From NCBI GenBank assembly GCA_946629475.1, contig CAMOXX010000010.1:1-25606 (forward strand): DNA of 25,606 nt. Direction: 5' to 3'. The notes below the pieces were generated by a model that was not told the DNA's origin, did not search any database, and saw nothing but the letters and a program-made list of their open reading frames with translations. The stretch comes from an uncultured Blautia sp. (GTDB lineage Bacteria > Bacillota > Clostridia > Lachnospirales > Lachnospiraceae). A program made the position numbers and the translations under genes. Positions 1 to 7,193 of the stretch are shown here, piece after piece (within the stretch, counting starts at the first letter, position 1; every line of letters begins with the position of its first letter).

Positions 1-166
1 TTTCGGAATCGTAGTCACAGATCGTGAGCGGAATGCGCTCTCCCTGCTCTGATGTCCTGGCGATGATGAACTGCCCCGGAAGGCAGTGCCGGGCAACGCG
101 GGGAGCTTCCACATCCATCCGGAAGATATTGGCGGCAAGTTCCTCTGCTCTAAGTATCCTGTACAT
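1..166 (-). CDS. nfnA: NfnA-like ferredoxin/NADP reductase subunit, N-terminus only
   Basis: Only the first 55 codons lie in the window; the gene runs off the left edge. The peptide opens MYRILRAEELAANIFRMDVE and continues with an LPGQFIIAR stretch and a RIPLTICDYD stretch. This is the pattern of the FAD-binding start of sulfide/dihydroorotate dehydrogenase-like FAD/NAD-binding proteins, the small subunit of NADH-dependent ferredoxin:NADP oxidoreductase (NfnA, also annotated as ferredoxin-NADP reductase subunit alpha). The family moves electrons between reduced ferredoxin and pyridine nucleotides in the cytoplasm, usually with a glutamate-synthase-like large subunit encoded next door, which would lie outside the window. 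The ATG has AGGAGG at 173-178, six bases upstream. A PyrK-type dihydroorotate dehydrogenase electron-transfer subunit is the main alternative. Confidence 0.72.
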   Translation of the reverse strand, partial: MYRILRAEELAANIFRMDVEAPRVARHCLPGQFIIARTSEQGERIPLTICDYDSE

Positions 167-194
167 AAGTTTCCTCCTAAATCAACTGGTCTGC

Positions 195-923
195 TTACTC
201 GTCCCAGTTATGCCATACATCCGTCACGTCATCGTCGTCGTCCAGAAGGTCGAGCGTTTTCTGCAGATCCTTGATCGCTTTCTCATCGGTAAGCTCCACA
301 TAGGTCTGCGGAATCATTGCCACCTGCGCCTCGAGGAGCGGAACGCCCGCGGCTTCGAGAGCTTCCCTGACAGCGCTGAAATCATCGGGAGCGGTCAGCA
401 CTTCGTAGCTGTCCTCCTCCTCGCTGAAATCCTCCGCGCCGGCATCCAGTGCGAGCATCATCAGATCGTCGGCTTCCATCTCGCACTCTTCCTTGTCGAT
501 GATGATCTGGCCCTTCTGGTCAAACATGTACGAAACACAGCCCTGTGTACCGATGCTTCCGTTACCTTTTGTAAAGGCGCTGCGGACATTGCCTGCCGTA
601 CGGTTTTTGTTGTCAGTCAGGGTCTCGACGATGATGGCAACACCGTTGGGGCCATAGCCTTCGTAGGTGGCTCTCTCATAGCTGTCGGCATTGTCTGCGC
701 CGGCCGCTTTTTTGATGCCGCGCTCGATGGTATCGTTCGGCATGTTGTTTGCTTTTGCCTTCGCGATTACATCGCGGAGCTTGCTGTTGTTGTTGGGGTC
801 AGCGCCGCCGGCCTTGACCGCCATGACGATCTCACGGCCGATCACGGTGAAGATTTTGCCCTTCTTGGCGTCGTTTTTCTCTTTTTTGTGCTTGATGTTT
901 GCAAACTTTGAATGTCCTGACAT
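195..923 (-). CDS. yebC: YebC/PmpR family regulator (TACO1 family)
   Basis: The protein has 242 residues, the usual family length, and opens with the hallmark MSGHSKFANIKHKKEKNDAK. Further typical stretches are GRIEIVMAV-like sequence near residue 30, MPNDTIERGIKKA near 60, and YEGYGPNGVAIIVE near 90. Members are cytoplasmic; some are described as DNA-binding regulators, and newer work on the family links YebC to translation of proline-rich stretches. Which role applies here cannot be read from the sequence. The start at 923 is supported by AAGGAG about eight bases upstream. It lies 28 bases upstream of the NfnA-like gene on the same strand and 58 bases downstream of the CorC/HlyC-like gene, so it may share transcripts with both. 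Confidence 0.95.
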   Translation of the reverse strand: MSGHSKFANIKHKKEKNDAKKGKIFTVIGREIVMAVKAGGADPNNNSKLRDVIAKAKANNMPNDTIERGIKKAAGADNADSYERATYEGYGPNGVAIIVETLTDNKNRTAGNVRSAFTKGNGSIGTQGCVSYMFDQKGQIIIDKEECEMEADDLMMLALDAGAEDFSEEEDSYEVLTAPDDFSAVREALEAAGVPLLEAQVAMIPQTYVELTDEKAIKDLQKTLDLLDDDDDVTDVWHNWDE

Positions 924-943
924 AGTGTTATACTCCTTTTTAT

Positions 944-966
944 GTAATTGTTAAGCATTCCGAATG
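944..966. repeat. Remnant of the hairpin element (GTAACTGTTCAG family)
   Basis: GTAATTGTTAAG at 944-955 matches the element end GTAACTGTTCAG at 10 of 12 positions and is followed directly by CATTCCGAATG (956-966). AAGCATTCCGAATG here is an exact 14-base match to 5181-5194 inside the complete element, and the same sequence occurs inverted near 23291-23303. It sits in the 58-base gap between the CorC/HlyC-like gene and yebC. The likely reading is a compacted or internally deleted copy, but it is short. Confidence 0.5.
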
Positions 967-981
967 GACGTGCGTGACCAT

Positions 982-2250
982 CTATACCTTACTGGCGCGC
1001 ACCTTTCCGACGGTTTTGTTTCCGAGGGATACGATGCGGAACCTGTAACCGCAGATATCAAATTCTTTATCAAGGTCGTTCCGGTCTGGTATATGGCCGA
1101 GCATCGATGTAAGGACACCGTTCAGTGTCTCATAATCGGTCTCCCCGAAGCTGATGTCCAGCTCATCCTCCACATCATGAAGCGGGGTTAAGGCGTCGAT
1201 CAGGACCGAATCGTCCTTCTGGGTACGGAAGCGCGCGTCTTCCTCATCATATTCATCCAGGATCTCCCCTACGATCTCCTCCAGAATGTCCTCCAGGGTG
1301 ACGATGCCGGCCGTCTGTCCGTATTCGTCAACAACGACAGCCATATGCACCTTCTGCTCCTGCATCAGATGAAAAAGATCTCCGATTCCCCGCGTTTCGG
1401 GGATAAATGTCGCATTCCGGATCAGACCGGGGATTTCCTTAAGAGGCTTGAATTTTGCCCACGCGTTCTGGGTGATGAACTTCAGGGCATCCTTATAATG
1501 AACTACCCCGACGATGTTGTCGACATCGCCCCGGTATACCGGATATCGGGAATTTCCCTCCTCCAGCATGTCGTCCACCATCTCGGTCAGCAGGACTGTC
1601 TCATCGAACCCGACGATCTGTTTCCGGTGGGTCATGATGTCGGAGGCGCTCGTCTCATTGAATGAGATGATGTTCTGGATCATCTCTGCCTCGTTCTCCT
1701 CGATGACCCCCTGCTCGTGGGCTTCATCGACGATCGAGATGATCTCCTCCTCGGTGACCGAATCCTCCTTCTGGTTCATGTGGACACCAAAGAGGCGGGC
1801 GCCTGCCCTGGCGGTCCAGGTGATGACGAAGGTGGCAGGATACAGGAGGATGCTGATATAGTGTACCACATTGACGCACGATAATGCAAATTTTTCGGCC
1901 TGATATGTCCCGACCCGCCGGAAAAGCAGGATTCCGAAGGAGGAAATCAGGAGAACGGCCGCCGCTGACAGGGCTGCCGCCGCGGGAACCTCGCTGAACC
2001 TTCCGGTGATTTTCGGCAGAATCAGTGATCCGAACAGTACACAGGAGGATGTGATCAGCAGCGGGATCGCATTGATGTACCGCACCGGCTGATCGAGCAG
2101 TTTCCGGATCCGGACCGCCTTTTTATCCCCGGCCAGAGCCCTCCGTTCGTTCTCCCCCTCGCTGATATTCTGGAGCGCGGCCGCAAATCCGTAAAAGATG
2201 CCGCCCGTCAGAAACAGCACGATGTTGATGATAATGATGATCCAGCTCAA
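982..2250 (-). CDS. CorC/HlyC-type DUF21-CBS membrane protein
   Basis: Integral membrane protein of the hemolysin-C/CNNM family: an N-terminal DUF21 domain with about four hydrophobic segments in the first 165 residues, a linker (SVTEEEIISIVDEAHEQGVI), a CBS pair (DIMTHRKQIVGF to GIVTLEDILEEIVGEI) and a C-terminal CorC_HlyC domain. Family members are linked to Mg2+/Co2+ export or homeostasis; the hemolysin name is historical. The open frame runs up to 2316, but I place the start at a TTG at 2250. It overlaps the alr stop as TTGA and has AGGGGA (2258-2263) seven bases upstream, which indicates translational coupling and gives 422 residues. It is the last gene of the nnr-alr run. Confidence 0.88.
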   Translation of the reverse strand: MSWIIIIINIVLFLTGGIFYGFAAALQNISEGENERRALAGDKKAVRIRKLLDQPVRYINAIPLLITSSCVLFGSLILPKITGRFSEVPAAAALSAAAVLLISSFGILLFRRVGTYQAEKFALSCVNVVHYISILLYPATFVITWTARAGARLFGVHMNQKEDSVTEEEIISIVDEAHEQGVIEENEAEMIQNIISFNETSASDIMTHRKQIVGFDETVLLTEMVDDMLEEGNSRYPVYRGDVDNIVGVVHYKDALKFITQNAWAKFKPLKEIPGLIRNATFIPETRGIGDLFHLMQEQKVHMAVVVDEYGQTAGIVTLEDILEEIVGEILDEYDEEDARFRTQKDDSVLIDALTPLHDVEDELDISFGETDYETLNGVLTSMLGHIPDRNDLDKEFDICGYRFRIVSLGNKTVGKVRASKV

Positions 2251-3404
2251 AACTCTGTCCCCTGCTCTTTCCCTTGATAAATAAAGATCCGGGGTACTCT
2301 CTTGCTGATGCAGCACACAAGCTCGTACGGGAACCGTCCGGAAAGACTGCCGAGTGTGTCCGCCGTGATTTCTTCGTCTCCGTCACGGCCGAGCAGCGTG
2401 ACTTCATCAAATGCGGCTGCATCGGGAATGTCGGTTACATCCACCATGAACTGGTCCATGCAGACTCTCCCGCAGATCGGGGCCTTTTTGCCCCGGATCA
2501 GGACCCAGCCCTTTCCGGAAAGCCGGCGCGGATATCCGTCGGCATAGCCGACCGGAACCGTCGCGAGGCGCGTCTTCCGCCCGGTCACAAACGTGCCGCC
2601 GTAGCTCACCGGGGTTCCCTCCGGGACCTCCTTCACCAGCGTGACGTGGCTCACAAGGCGCATCGCGCTTTTCAGCGGAAGCTCCTCCCGCTCCACCTCG
2701 TCGGAGGGATAAATTCCGTAGATCGAGATGCCGGCCCGCACAAGCTTTTTGTGTGCCTCAGGAATACGCATGATCCCGGCGCTGTTGGCTGTGTGGAGAA
2801 GCGGGATCCGGATATTCTCAGCGTTCAGGAGGCCGGCAAGCCTTTCGAACTGCTCCAGCTGTTCATAGGCAGGCTCCTTGTCCGTCTCATCCGCGCGGGC
2901 AAAATGCGTGAACATTCCCTCACAGATGAGGCCGGGAGTCCCGGCAATGTTTTTGATCACGGGAACGCTCTCCTCATCAGGCGGCAGGCCGATTCTTGAC
3001 ATGCCGGTGTCGATGGGAATGTGCACATATACGGTGTGTCCGGCGCGGCGGCCGGCTTCGGCATACAGCCGTGCCGTCTTCTCGTCCATCACCGGAATCC
3101 GGATATCCATCTGTGCCAGCTCGTCAAAAAACTCCGGGAATACCAGCCCGAGGATGAGGACCGGCTTGGTGACTCCCGCGCTCCGGAGCTCCAGGGCTTC
3201 ATCAGGGGAAGCTACCGCGAACCCCCAGATGTAGGGATAATCATGGATCAGATGGGCGATTGCCGCGGCCCCGTGTCCGTATCCGTCCGCTTTGATGACC
3301 GCGATCATCTGTGCGTCCGGCGGAATTTTCTTATGCATTGACTCAAAATTGAACTCGACCGCGTCAAGCGAGACGAGTGCTTTGATTCGTCTGTACTGGT
3401 TCAT
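2247..3404 (-). CDS. alr: Alanine racemase
   Basis: A 385-residue PLP enzyme that interconverts L- and D-alanine for peptidoglycan synthesis. The PLP lysine is Lys38 in AVIKADGYGHG. The second catalytic base is Tyr268 in VSYGGTF. The CGRVCMDQFMVDV stretch near residues 311-323 is another family hallmark, and the length is standard. The ATG at 3404 has AAAGGT upstream. The gene begins 40 bases after the nnr stop, and its own stop overlaps the proposed TTG start of the next gene. Pairing of alr with the NAD(P)HX repair gene is common in Firmicutes and supports one transcript. Nothing unusual was seen in the active site. Confidence 0.97.
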   Translation of the reverse strand: MNQYRRIKALVSLDAVEFNFESMHKKIPPDAQMIAVIKADGYGHGAAAIAHLIHDYPYIWGFAVASPDEALELRSAGVTKPVLILGLVFPEFFDELAQMDIRIPVMDEKTARLYAEAGRRAGHTVYVHIPIDTGMSRIGLPPDEESVPVIKNIAGTPGLICEGMFTHFARADETDKEPAYEQLEQFERLAGLLNAENIRIPLLHTANSAGIMRIPEAHKKLVRAGISIYGIYPSDEVEREELPLKSAMRLVSHVTLVKEVPEGTPVSYGGTFVTGRKTRLATVPVGYADGYPRRLSGKGWVLIRGKKAPICGRVCMDQFMVDVTDIPDAAAFDEVTLLGRDGDEEITADTLGSLSGRFPYELVCCISKRVPRIFIYQGKEQGTEF

Positions 3405-3444
3405 AAAAAATACCTTTCTGTCACTTTTGTTATCGCAAACGCAT

Positions 3445-4944
3445 TTACGATATGCGAGGCAGGAAATCTATGATATCCCCGGCCTTCATGCCGGACATAC
3501 CCAGCTCCGCCGCCGCGCGGTCACCGGCCATACCGTGAAGATATACTCCGGCCGCAGCCGGTCCGGCAGGACTTTTTCCGGAACGAAGGTGCCGGGACAC
3601 CGCAAGAACACCTGAAATGATCCCGCAGAGCACATCGCCGCTCCCGGCTGTTCCCATTCCGCTGTTTCCGCTCTCGTTGATGTATATTTCACCATCGGGG
3701 GATGCCGTCACGGTACAGGCATCCTTCTGCACGATCACTGCCCCTGTCCTTTTGGCAAATTCCGATGCCGTCCGGACCGGGTCGGCCTTGATCTCCTCTA
3801 TGGAAAAACCGCTGATCCGGCTCATCTCCCCCGGGTGCGGGGTAAGCACCGTGTTCGGCCCCAGGAAGGAGTACCAGTCGGGATGCTCCGCAAGCAGATT
3901 GAGCGCATCCGCGTCGAGTACAAGCGGCTTTTCGGTTTCCCTGCAGTACTGAAGGAGTGACAGGAGTTCAGAAACCGAATCCTCGCTTTTCCCAAGGCCG
4001 CAGCCCGCCGAAGCGATGTCGCACCATTCATAGACTCTTCTCCGCTCCTCACTGTCAGCCCTCAGGCTCAGAAGTGCCTCCGGCAGAAGGGTCTGCAGCG
4101 GAATCCGGTTCTCCTCCGGTGTACGGATCATCACCATCCCTGCACCGGTGCGGAGCGCGCCGGCCGCGCAGAGATAAGCAGCGCCGCACATTCCCGCGCT
4201 TCCGGCAAGAAAAAGGATTTTTCCGAACGATGCCTTGTTTCCCGCAGGATCACGCTCCAGAAAGCCCGCCGCGTCCTGCGGCTCAAAGCTCTTGGCATAG
4301 GAATTCCCGCCGTGGCTGTAAATACCGATGTCCGCGCAGATTGTATGTCCGCTGAAGGTTCTTCCCGGATACAGGAGATGCCCGGATTTTTTGTATGCAA
4401 ATGTGACGGTCAGGTCACATTTTACCGCGGTTCCCATCACCTGGCCGGTATCCCCGTGGATGCCCGACGGGATGTCAACCGCAGCTTTGTAAGCATTGGA
4501 ACGATTGATGCGGTCGATCAGGGCAGCATATTTTCCTTCAATCGTCCGGGAAAGGCCGACGCCGAACAGGGCATCCACGATCACCTGAAAGCTGTTCATG
4601 TCCACCGAGTCCACATCCGTAAAAGGAACGCCGTAGTTTTTGGCGATCCTTACCTGGCGGGCTGTCTCCTCAGTAAAATGTGCTTCGTTTCCCGCCATGC
4701 AGATGACCGCGCGGAGCCCGGCATTATGGAGCAGCCTCGCCACAGCGACGCCGTCGCCCCCGTTGTTTCCGCTGCCGCAAACGCAGAGGACGGAGGCCTC
4801 CGGCTCACCGGAAAGGTACTCCATAATTTTTTCCGCAACAGAAAGGGCGGCCCTCTCCATCAGCACTGCGGACGGGACGCCCATCTCCCGGATCGTGTAA
4901 GCGTCCAGGCTTTTCATTTCAGAACAGGTAAGTATTGTTTTCAT
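3445..4944 (-). CDS. nnr: Bifunctional NAD(P)HX epimerase/dehydratase
   Basis: A fusion of the YjeF N-terminal epimerase and the ADP-dependent dehydratase that together repair hydrated NADH and NADPH. The N-terminal half carries GSGNNGGDGVAVA (residues about 57-69). The C-terminal kinase-fold half carries DADALNLL, LTPHPGEMSR and the GTAGSGDVLCGIISG phosphate-binding loop with its conserved Asp. A longer frame opens at 4995, but the ATG at 4944 has AAAGGA (4952-4957) seven bases upstream, and the protein then starts MKTILTCSEMKSLD, as relatives do, giving 499 residues. A good sigma-A promoter lies just upstream (4986-5014). It is the first gene of the nnr-alr-CorC/HlyC run. Confidence 0.95.
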   Translation of the reverse strand: MKTILTCSEMKSLDAYTIREMGVPSAVLMERAALSVAEKIMEYLSGEPEASVLCVCGSGNNGGDGVAVARLLHNAGLRAVICMAGNEAHFTEETARQVRIAKNYGVPFTDVDSVDMNSFQVIVDALFGVGLSRTIEGKYAALIDRINRSNAYKAAVDIPSGIHGDTGQVMGTAVKCDLTVTFAYKKSGHLLYPGRTFSGHTICADIGIYSHGGNSYAKSFEPQDAAGFLERDPAGNKASFGKILFLAGSAGMCGAAYLCAAGALRTGAGMVMIRTPEENRIPLQTLLPEALLSLRADSEERRRVYEWCDIASAGCGLGKSEDSVSELLSLLQYCRETEKPLVLDADALNLLAEHPDWYSFLGPNTVLTPHPGEMSRISGFSIEEIKADPVRTASEFAKRTGAVIVQKDACTVTASPDGEIYINESGNSGMGTAGSGDVLCGIISGVLAVSRHLRSGKSPAGPAAAGVYLHGMAGDRAAAELGMSGMKAGDIIDFLPRIS

Positions 4945-4985
4945 AAAAACATCCTTTAATCTAACAGTTACCATGAATAATGATA

Positions 4986-5014
4986 AGAATAGCACAGAAC
5001 CCTGCTGTTTTCAA
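4986..5014 (-). promoter_or_regulatory. Sigma-A type promoter for nnr-alr run
   Basis: On the minus strand TTGAAA (5014-5009) and TATTCT (4991-4986) are separated by exactly 17 bases and lie about 40 bases upstream of the nnr start. The spacing and boxes fit the housekeeping consensus well. Confidence 0.6.
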
Positions 5015-5022
5015 GATTTCAC

Positions 5023-5051
5023 TTTAAAAACAGTAACTACTTCGCTATAAT
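5023..5051 (+). promoter_or_regulatory. Candidate promoter reading into the hairpin element and ABC-F gene
   Basis: TTTAAA (5023-5028), a 17-base spacer and a perfect TATAAT (5046-5051) on the plus strand. Transcription would start at or just inside the left end of the hairpin element, giving the ABC-F mRNA a leader of about 210 bases that includes the three hairpins. The -35 box is weak, so this is tentative. Confidence 0.4.
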
Positions 5052-5214
5052 GTAACTGTTCAGCACCCCATGAACATGATCGGAATTTGAATGAAATGCT
5101 TGCATTTCAGGCGAATTTCGATCATGTCCATGGGGCGGGCAAGACGCGAAGCGTCTCTGACCGCCCACATGAGGAATGCAAAGCATTCCGAATGAATGGG
5201 TTCTGAACAGTTAC
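5052..5214. repeat. Complete hairpin-rich element with terminal inverted repeats
   Basis: The 163-bp element is bounded by perfect 12-bp inverted repeats, GTAACTGTTCAG (5052-5063) and CTGAACAGTTAC (5203-5214); similarity extends a few bases inward (ACCCCAT versus ACCCATT). Inside are three consecutive hairpins: 5068-5133 (CCATGAACATGATCG paired with CGATCATGTCCATGG, with inner GAAATGC/GCATTTC), 5134-5165 (GGCGG/CCGCC around AGACGC/GCGTCT) and 5173-5189 (GGAATGC/GCATTCC). It encodes no plausible protein. A 63-bp inner part recurs inverted at 23292-23354 with three mismatches. The structure suggests a non-autonomous, MITE-like or REP-like dispersed element. It fills most of the 326-base gap between nnr and the ABC-F gene. 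Confidence 0.75.
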
Positions 5215-5230
5215 GCTCTAATGAGTTTAT

Positions 5231-5247
5231 AACTGTGCCGCACAGTT
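5231..5247. promoter_or_regulatory. Palindrome upstream of ABC-F gene, operator-like
   Basis: AACTGTGCCGCACAGTT has perfect 7-bp arms around CCG and ends 23 bases before the ABC-F ATG, just upstream of its ribosome binding site. It could be a repressor site or a small RNA hairpin in the leader. No regulator is assigned. Confidence 0.35.
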
Positions 5248-5270
5248 GATTAAACATACGGAGGAACTAC

Positions 5271-7193
5271 ATGATACTTTCATGTCACAATATCAATAAA
5301 TCCTTCGGGGAAAAAGTGATCCTGAAGGATGCGTCATTTCATATAGAAGAAAGAGAAAAGGCTGCACTGATCGGCAGCAACGGCGCCGGAAAAACAACCC
5401 TGCTCCGCATTATCATGCAGGAGCTGAAGGAGGATTCCGGGACGGTATCCATCGCGAGGGACAAGCAGATCGGTTACCTCGCCCAGTATCAGGACATCGA
5501 TGGAGGCCGCACGATCTACGAGGAGATTCTCTCGACCCGGCAGGACATTCTCGACATGGAGGACAGGCTGCGCAGCCTGGAGCTGAAGATGTCCGAAACC
5601 GCCGGGGACGACCTGGAGCCGCTGCTCGAATCCTACAACCGTCTGAGCCATCAGTATGAGATGGAAAACGGCTTTGCCTACAAGAGCAATGTTGTCGGCG
5701 TGCTGAAGGGCCTCGGATTTAACGAGAACGATTTCGGCAAACAGGTTGCGAATCTCTCCGGCGGGCAGAAAACGCGGGTTTCGCTGGGCAAGCTTCTTTT
5801 GTCCGAGCCTGATATCCTGCTGCTCGACGAGCCGACCAACCATCTGGATATGGGGAGCATCGAGTGGCTGGAAACCTACCTGATTAATTACAAAGGAGCC
5901 GTTCTGATCGTTTCGCACGACCGGTATTTTCTCGACAGGGTCGTCACCAAGGTAATTGAGATCGAAAACGCCCATCTGCTTCAGTTCAGCGGCAACTACT
6001 CCGCATTTGCGGAGAAGAAGGCCATGATCCGGGATGCGCAGTACAAAGCCTGGCTGAACCAGCAGCGCGAGATCGAGCACCAGAAGGCTGTTATCACGAA
6101 GCTGAAGTCCTTCAACCGCGAAAAATCCATCAAGAGAGCCGAAAGCCGTGAAAAGATGCTCGCAAAGATTGACCTTCTGGAAAAACCCGCCGAGGCCGAA
6201 AACCGCATGCGGATCAGGCTGGAGCCGCGGTTTGTCAGCGGAAATGATGTGCTGTCGGTGCGGGGACTCTCCAAAAGCTTCCCCGGCCAGGTGCTCTTCC
6301 GCGACATCTCCTTTGAGATCAAGCGTGGGGAAAAGGTGGCCCTGATCGGGAGCAATGGAACCGGCAAGACCACCCTTCTGAAAATCCTGAACAGCGTGAT
6401 TCCTCCTGATGAGGGGGAATTCATCCTCGGGTCCAAGGTCAGGATCGGCTATTATGACCAGGAGCAGCATGTACTGCACCCGGAAAAAACGATTTTCCAG
6501 GAAATCTCTGACGCCTATCCTGTTCTGACCGAGACGGAGATCCGAAATATGCTGGCCGCGTTCCTCTTTACGGGGGATGAAGTGTTTCAGCCGATCTCCT
6601 CCCTGTCGGGCGGAGAAAAGGGCCGGGTTTCGCTTGCGAAGCTGATGCTCTCGGAGGCCAATTTCATCATCCTTGACGAGCCGACCAACCATCTGGATAT
6701 TGCCTCCAAGGAAATCCTGGAAGAGGCGCTGAACAGCTATGAAGGTACGGTCCTCTATGTATCCCATGACCGTTACTTTATCAACCAGACGGCGGAACGG
6801 ATCCTGGACCTTACCAATCAGGCCCTTGTGAATTATATCGGGGACTACGACTATTATCTGGAGAAAAAGGATGAGCTGACCGCGATTTACGCTCCCGGGG
6901 AGGATGCCTCCTCCAAAGCGCCGCAGATCTCGGAGAGCAAGCTTTCGTGGCAGCAGAAAAAGGAGGAGCAGGCGGAGATCCGCCGCAGGAAGAGCCGCCT
7001 CAAAAAGATCGAGGAACAGATCGAAAATCTGGAAACCCGCGATGCAGAGATCGACGACCTGATGCAGAAGCCCGATATCTGTACGGATTACGAAAAATGC
7101 ACGGCGCTCAGCGTTGAGAAGGGAGAAATTGCCTCAGAGCTGGAAGCGCTCTATGAGGAATGGGAATCCCTGGCGTCGGAGGTGGAGGAATAA
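5271..7193 (+). CDS. ABC-F family ATPase, Uup/YfmR-like
   Basis: A 640-residue soluble protein with two ABC ATPase domains and no membrane segment, the layout of ABC-F translation factors that act at the ribosomal E site. Domain 1: Walker A GSNGAGKT (35-42), signature LSGGQ (162-166), Walker B LLLDEP (183-188), H-loop SHD (215-217). A charged helical linker spans about 245-310, where the family contacts tRNA. Domain 2: Walker A GSNGTGKT (360-367), signature LSGGE (445-449), Walker B ILDEP (467-471), SHD (498-500). A C-terminal coiled coil from about 560 to 640 resembles Uup/YfmR. All catalytic motifs are intact. The start has CGGAGGA upstream. It is the first of three tightly spaced plus-strand genes. 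A housekeeping factor is more likely than antibiotic resistance, but sequence alone does not settle this. Confidence 0.93.
   Translation: MILSCHNINKSFGEKVILKDASFHIEEREKAALIGSNGAGKTTLLRIIMQELKEDSGTVSIARDKQIGYLAQYQDIDGGRTIYEEILSTRQDILDMEDRLRSLELKMSETAGDDLEPLLESYNRLSHQYEMENGFAYKSNVVGVLKGLGFNENDFGKQVANLSGGQKTRVSLGKLLLSEPDILLLDEPTNHLDMGSIEWLETYLINYKGAVLIVSHDRYFLDRVVTKVIEIENAHLLQFSGNYSAFAEKKAMIRDAQYKAWLNQQREIEHQKAVITKLKSFNREKSIKRAESREKMLAKIDLLEKPAEAENRMRIRLEPRFVSGNDVLSVRGLSKSFPGQVLFRDISFEIKRGEKVALIGSNGTGKTTLLKILNSVIPPDEGEFILGSKVRIGYYDQEQHVLHPEKTIFQEISDAYPVLTETEIRNMLAAFLFTGDEVFQPISSLSGGEKGRVSLAKLMLSEANFIILDEPTNHLDIASKEILEEALNSYEGTVLYVSHDRYFINQTAERILDLTNQALVNYIGDYDYYLEKKDELTAIYAPGEDASSKAPQISESKLSWQQKKEEQAEIRRRKSRLKKIEEQIENLETRDAEIDDLMQKPDICTDYEKCTALSVEKGEIASELEALYEEWESLASEVEE

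Noticed and set aside
5060..5257. 65-residue minus-strand open frame over the hairpin element
   Set aside because: It is a translation of the repeat; a similar peptide appears in the composite copy near 23.3 kb only because the DNA is shared. It lacks a ribosome site and is broken at different places in the two copies.
5334..6767. 477-residue minus-strand frame opposite the ABC-F gene
   Set aside because: Antisense shadow of a protein with all ABC-F motifs intact.
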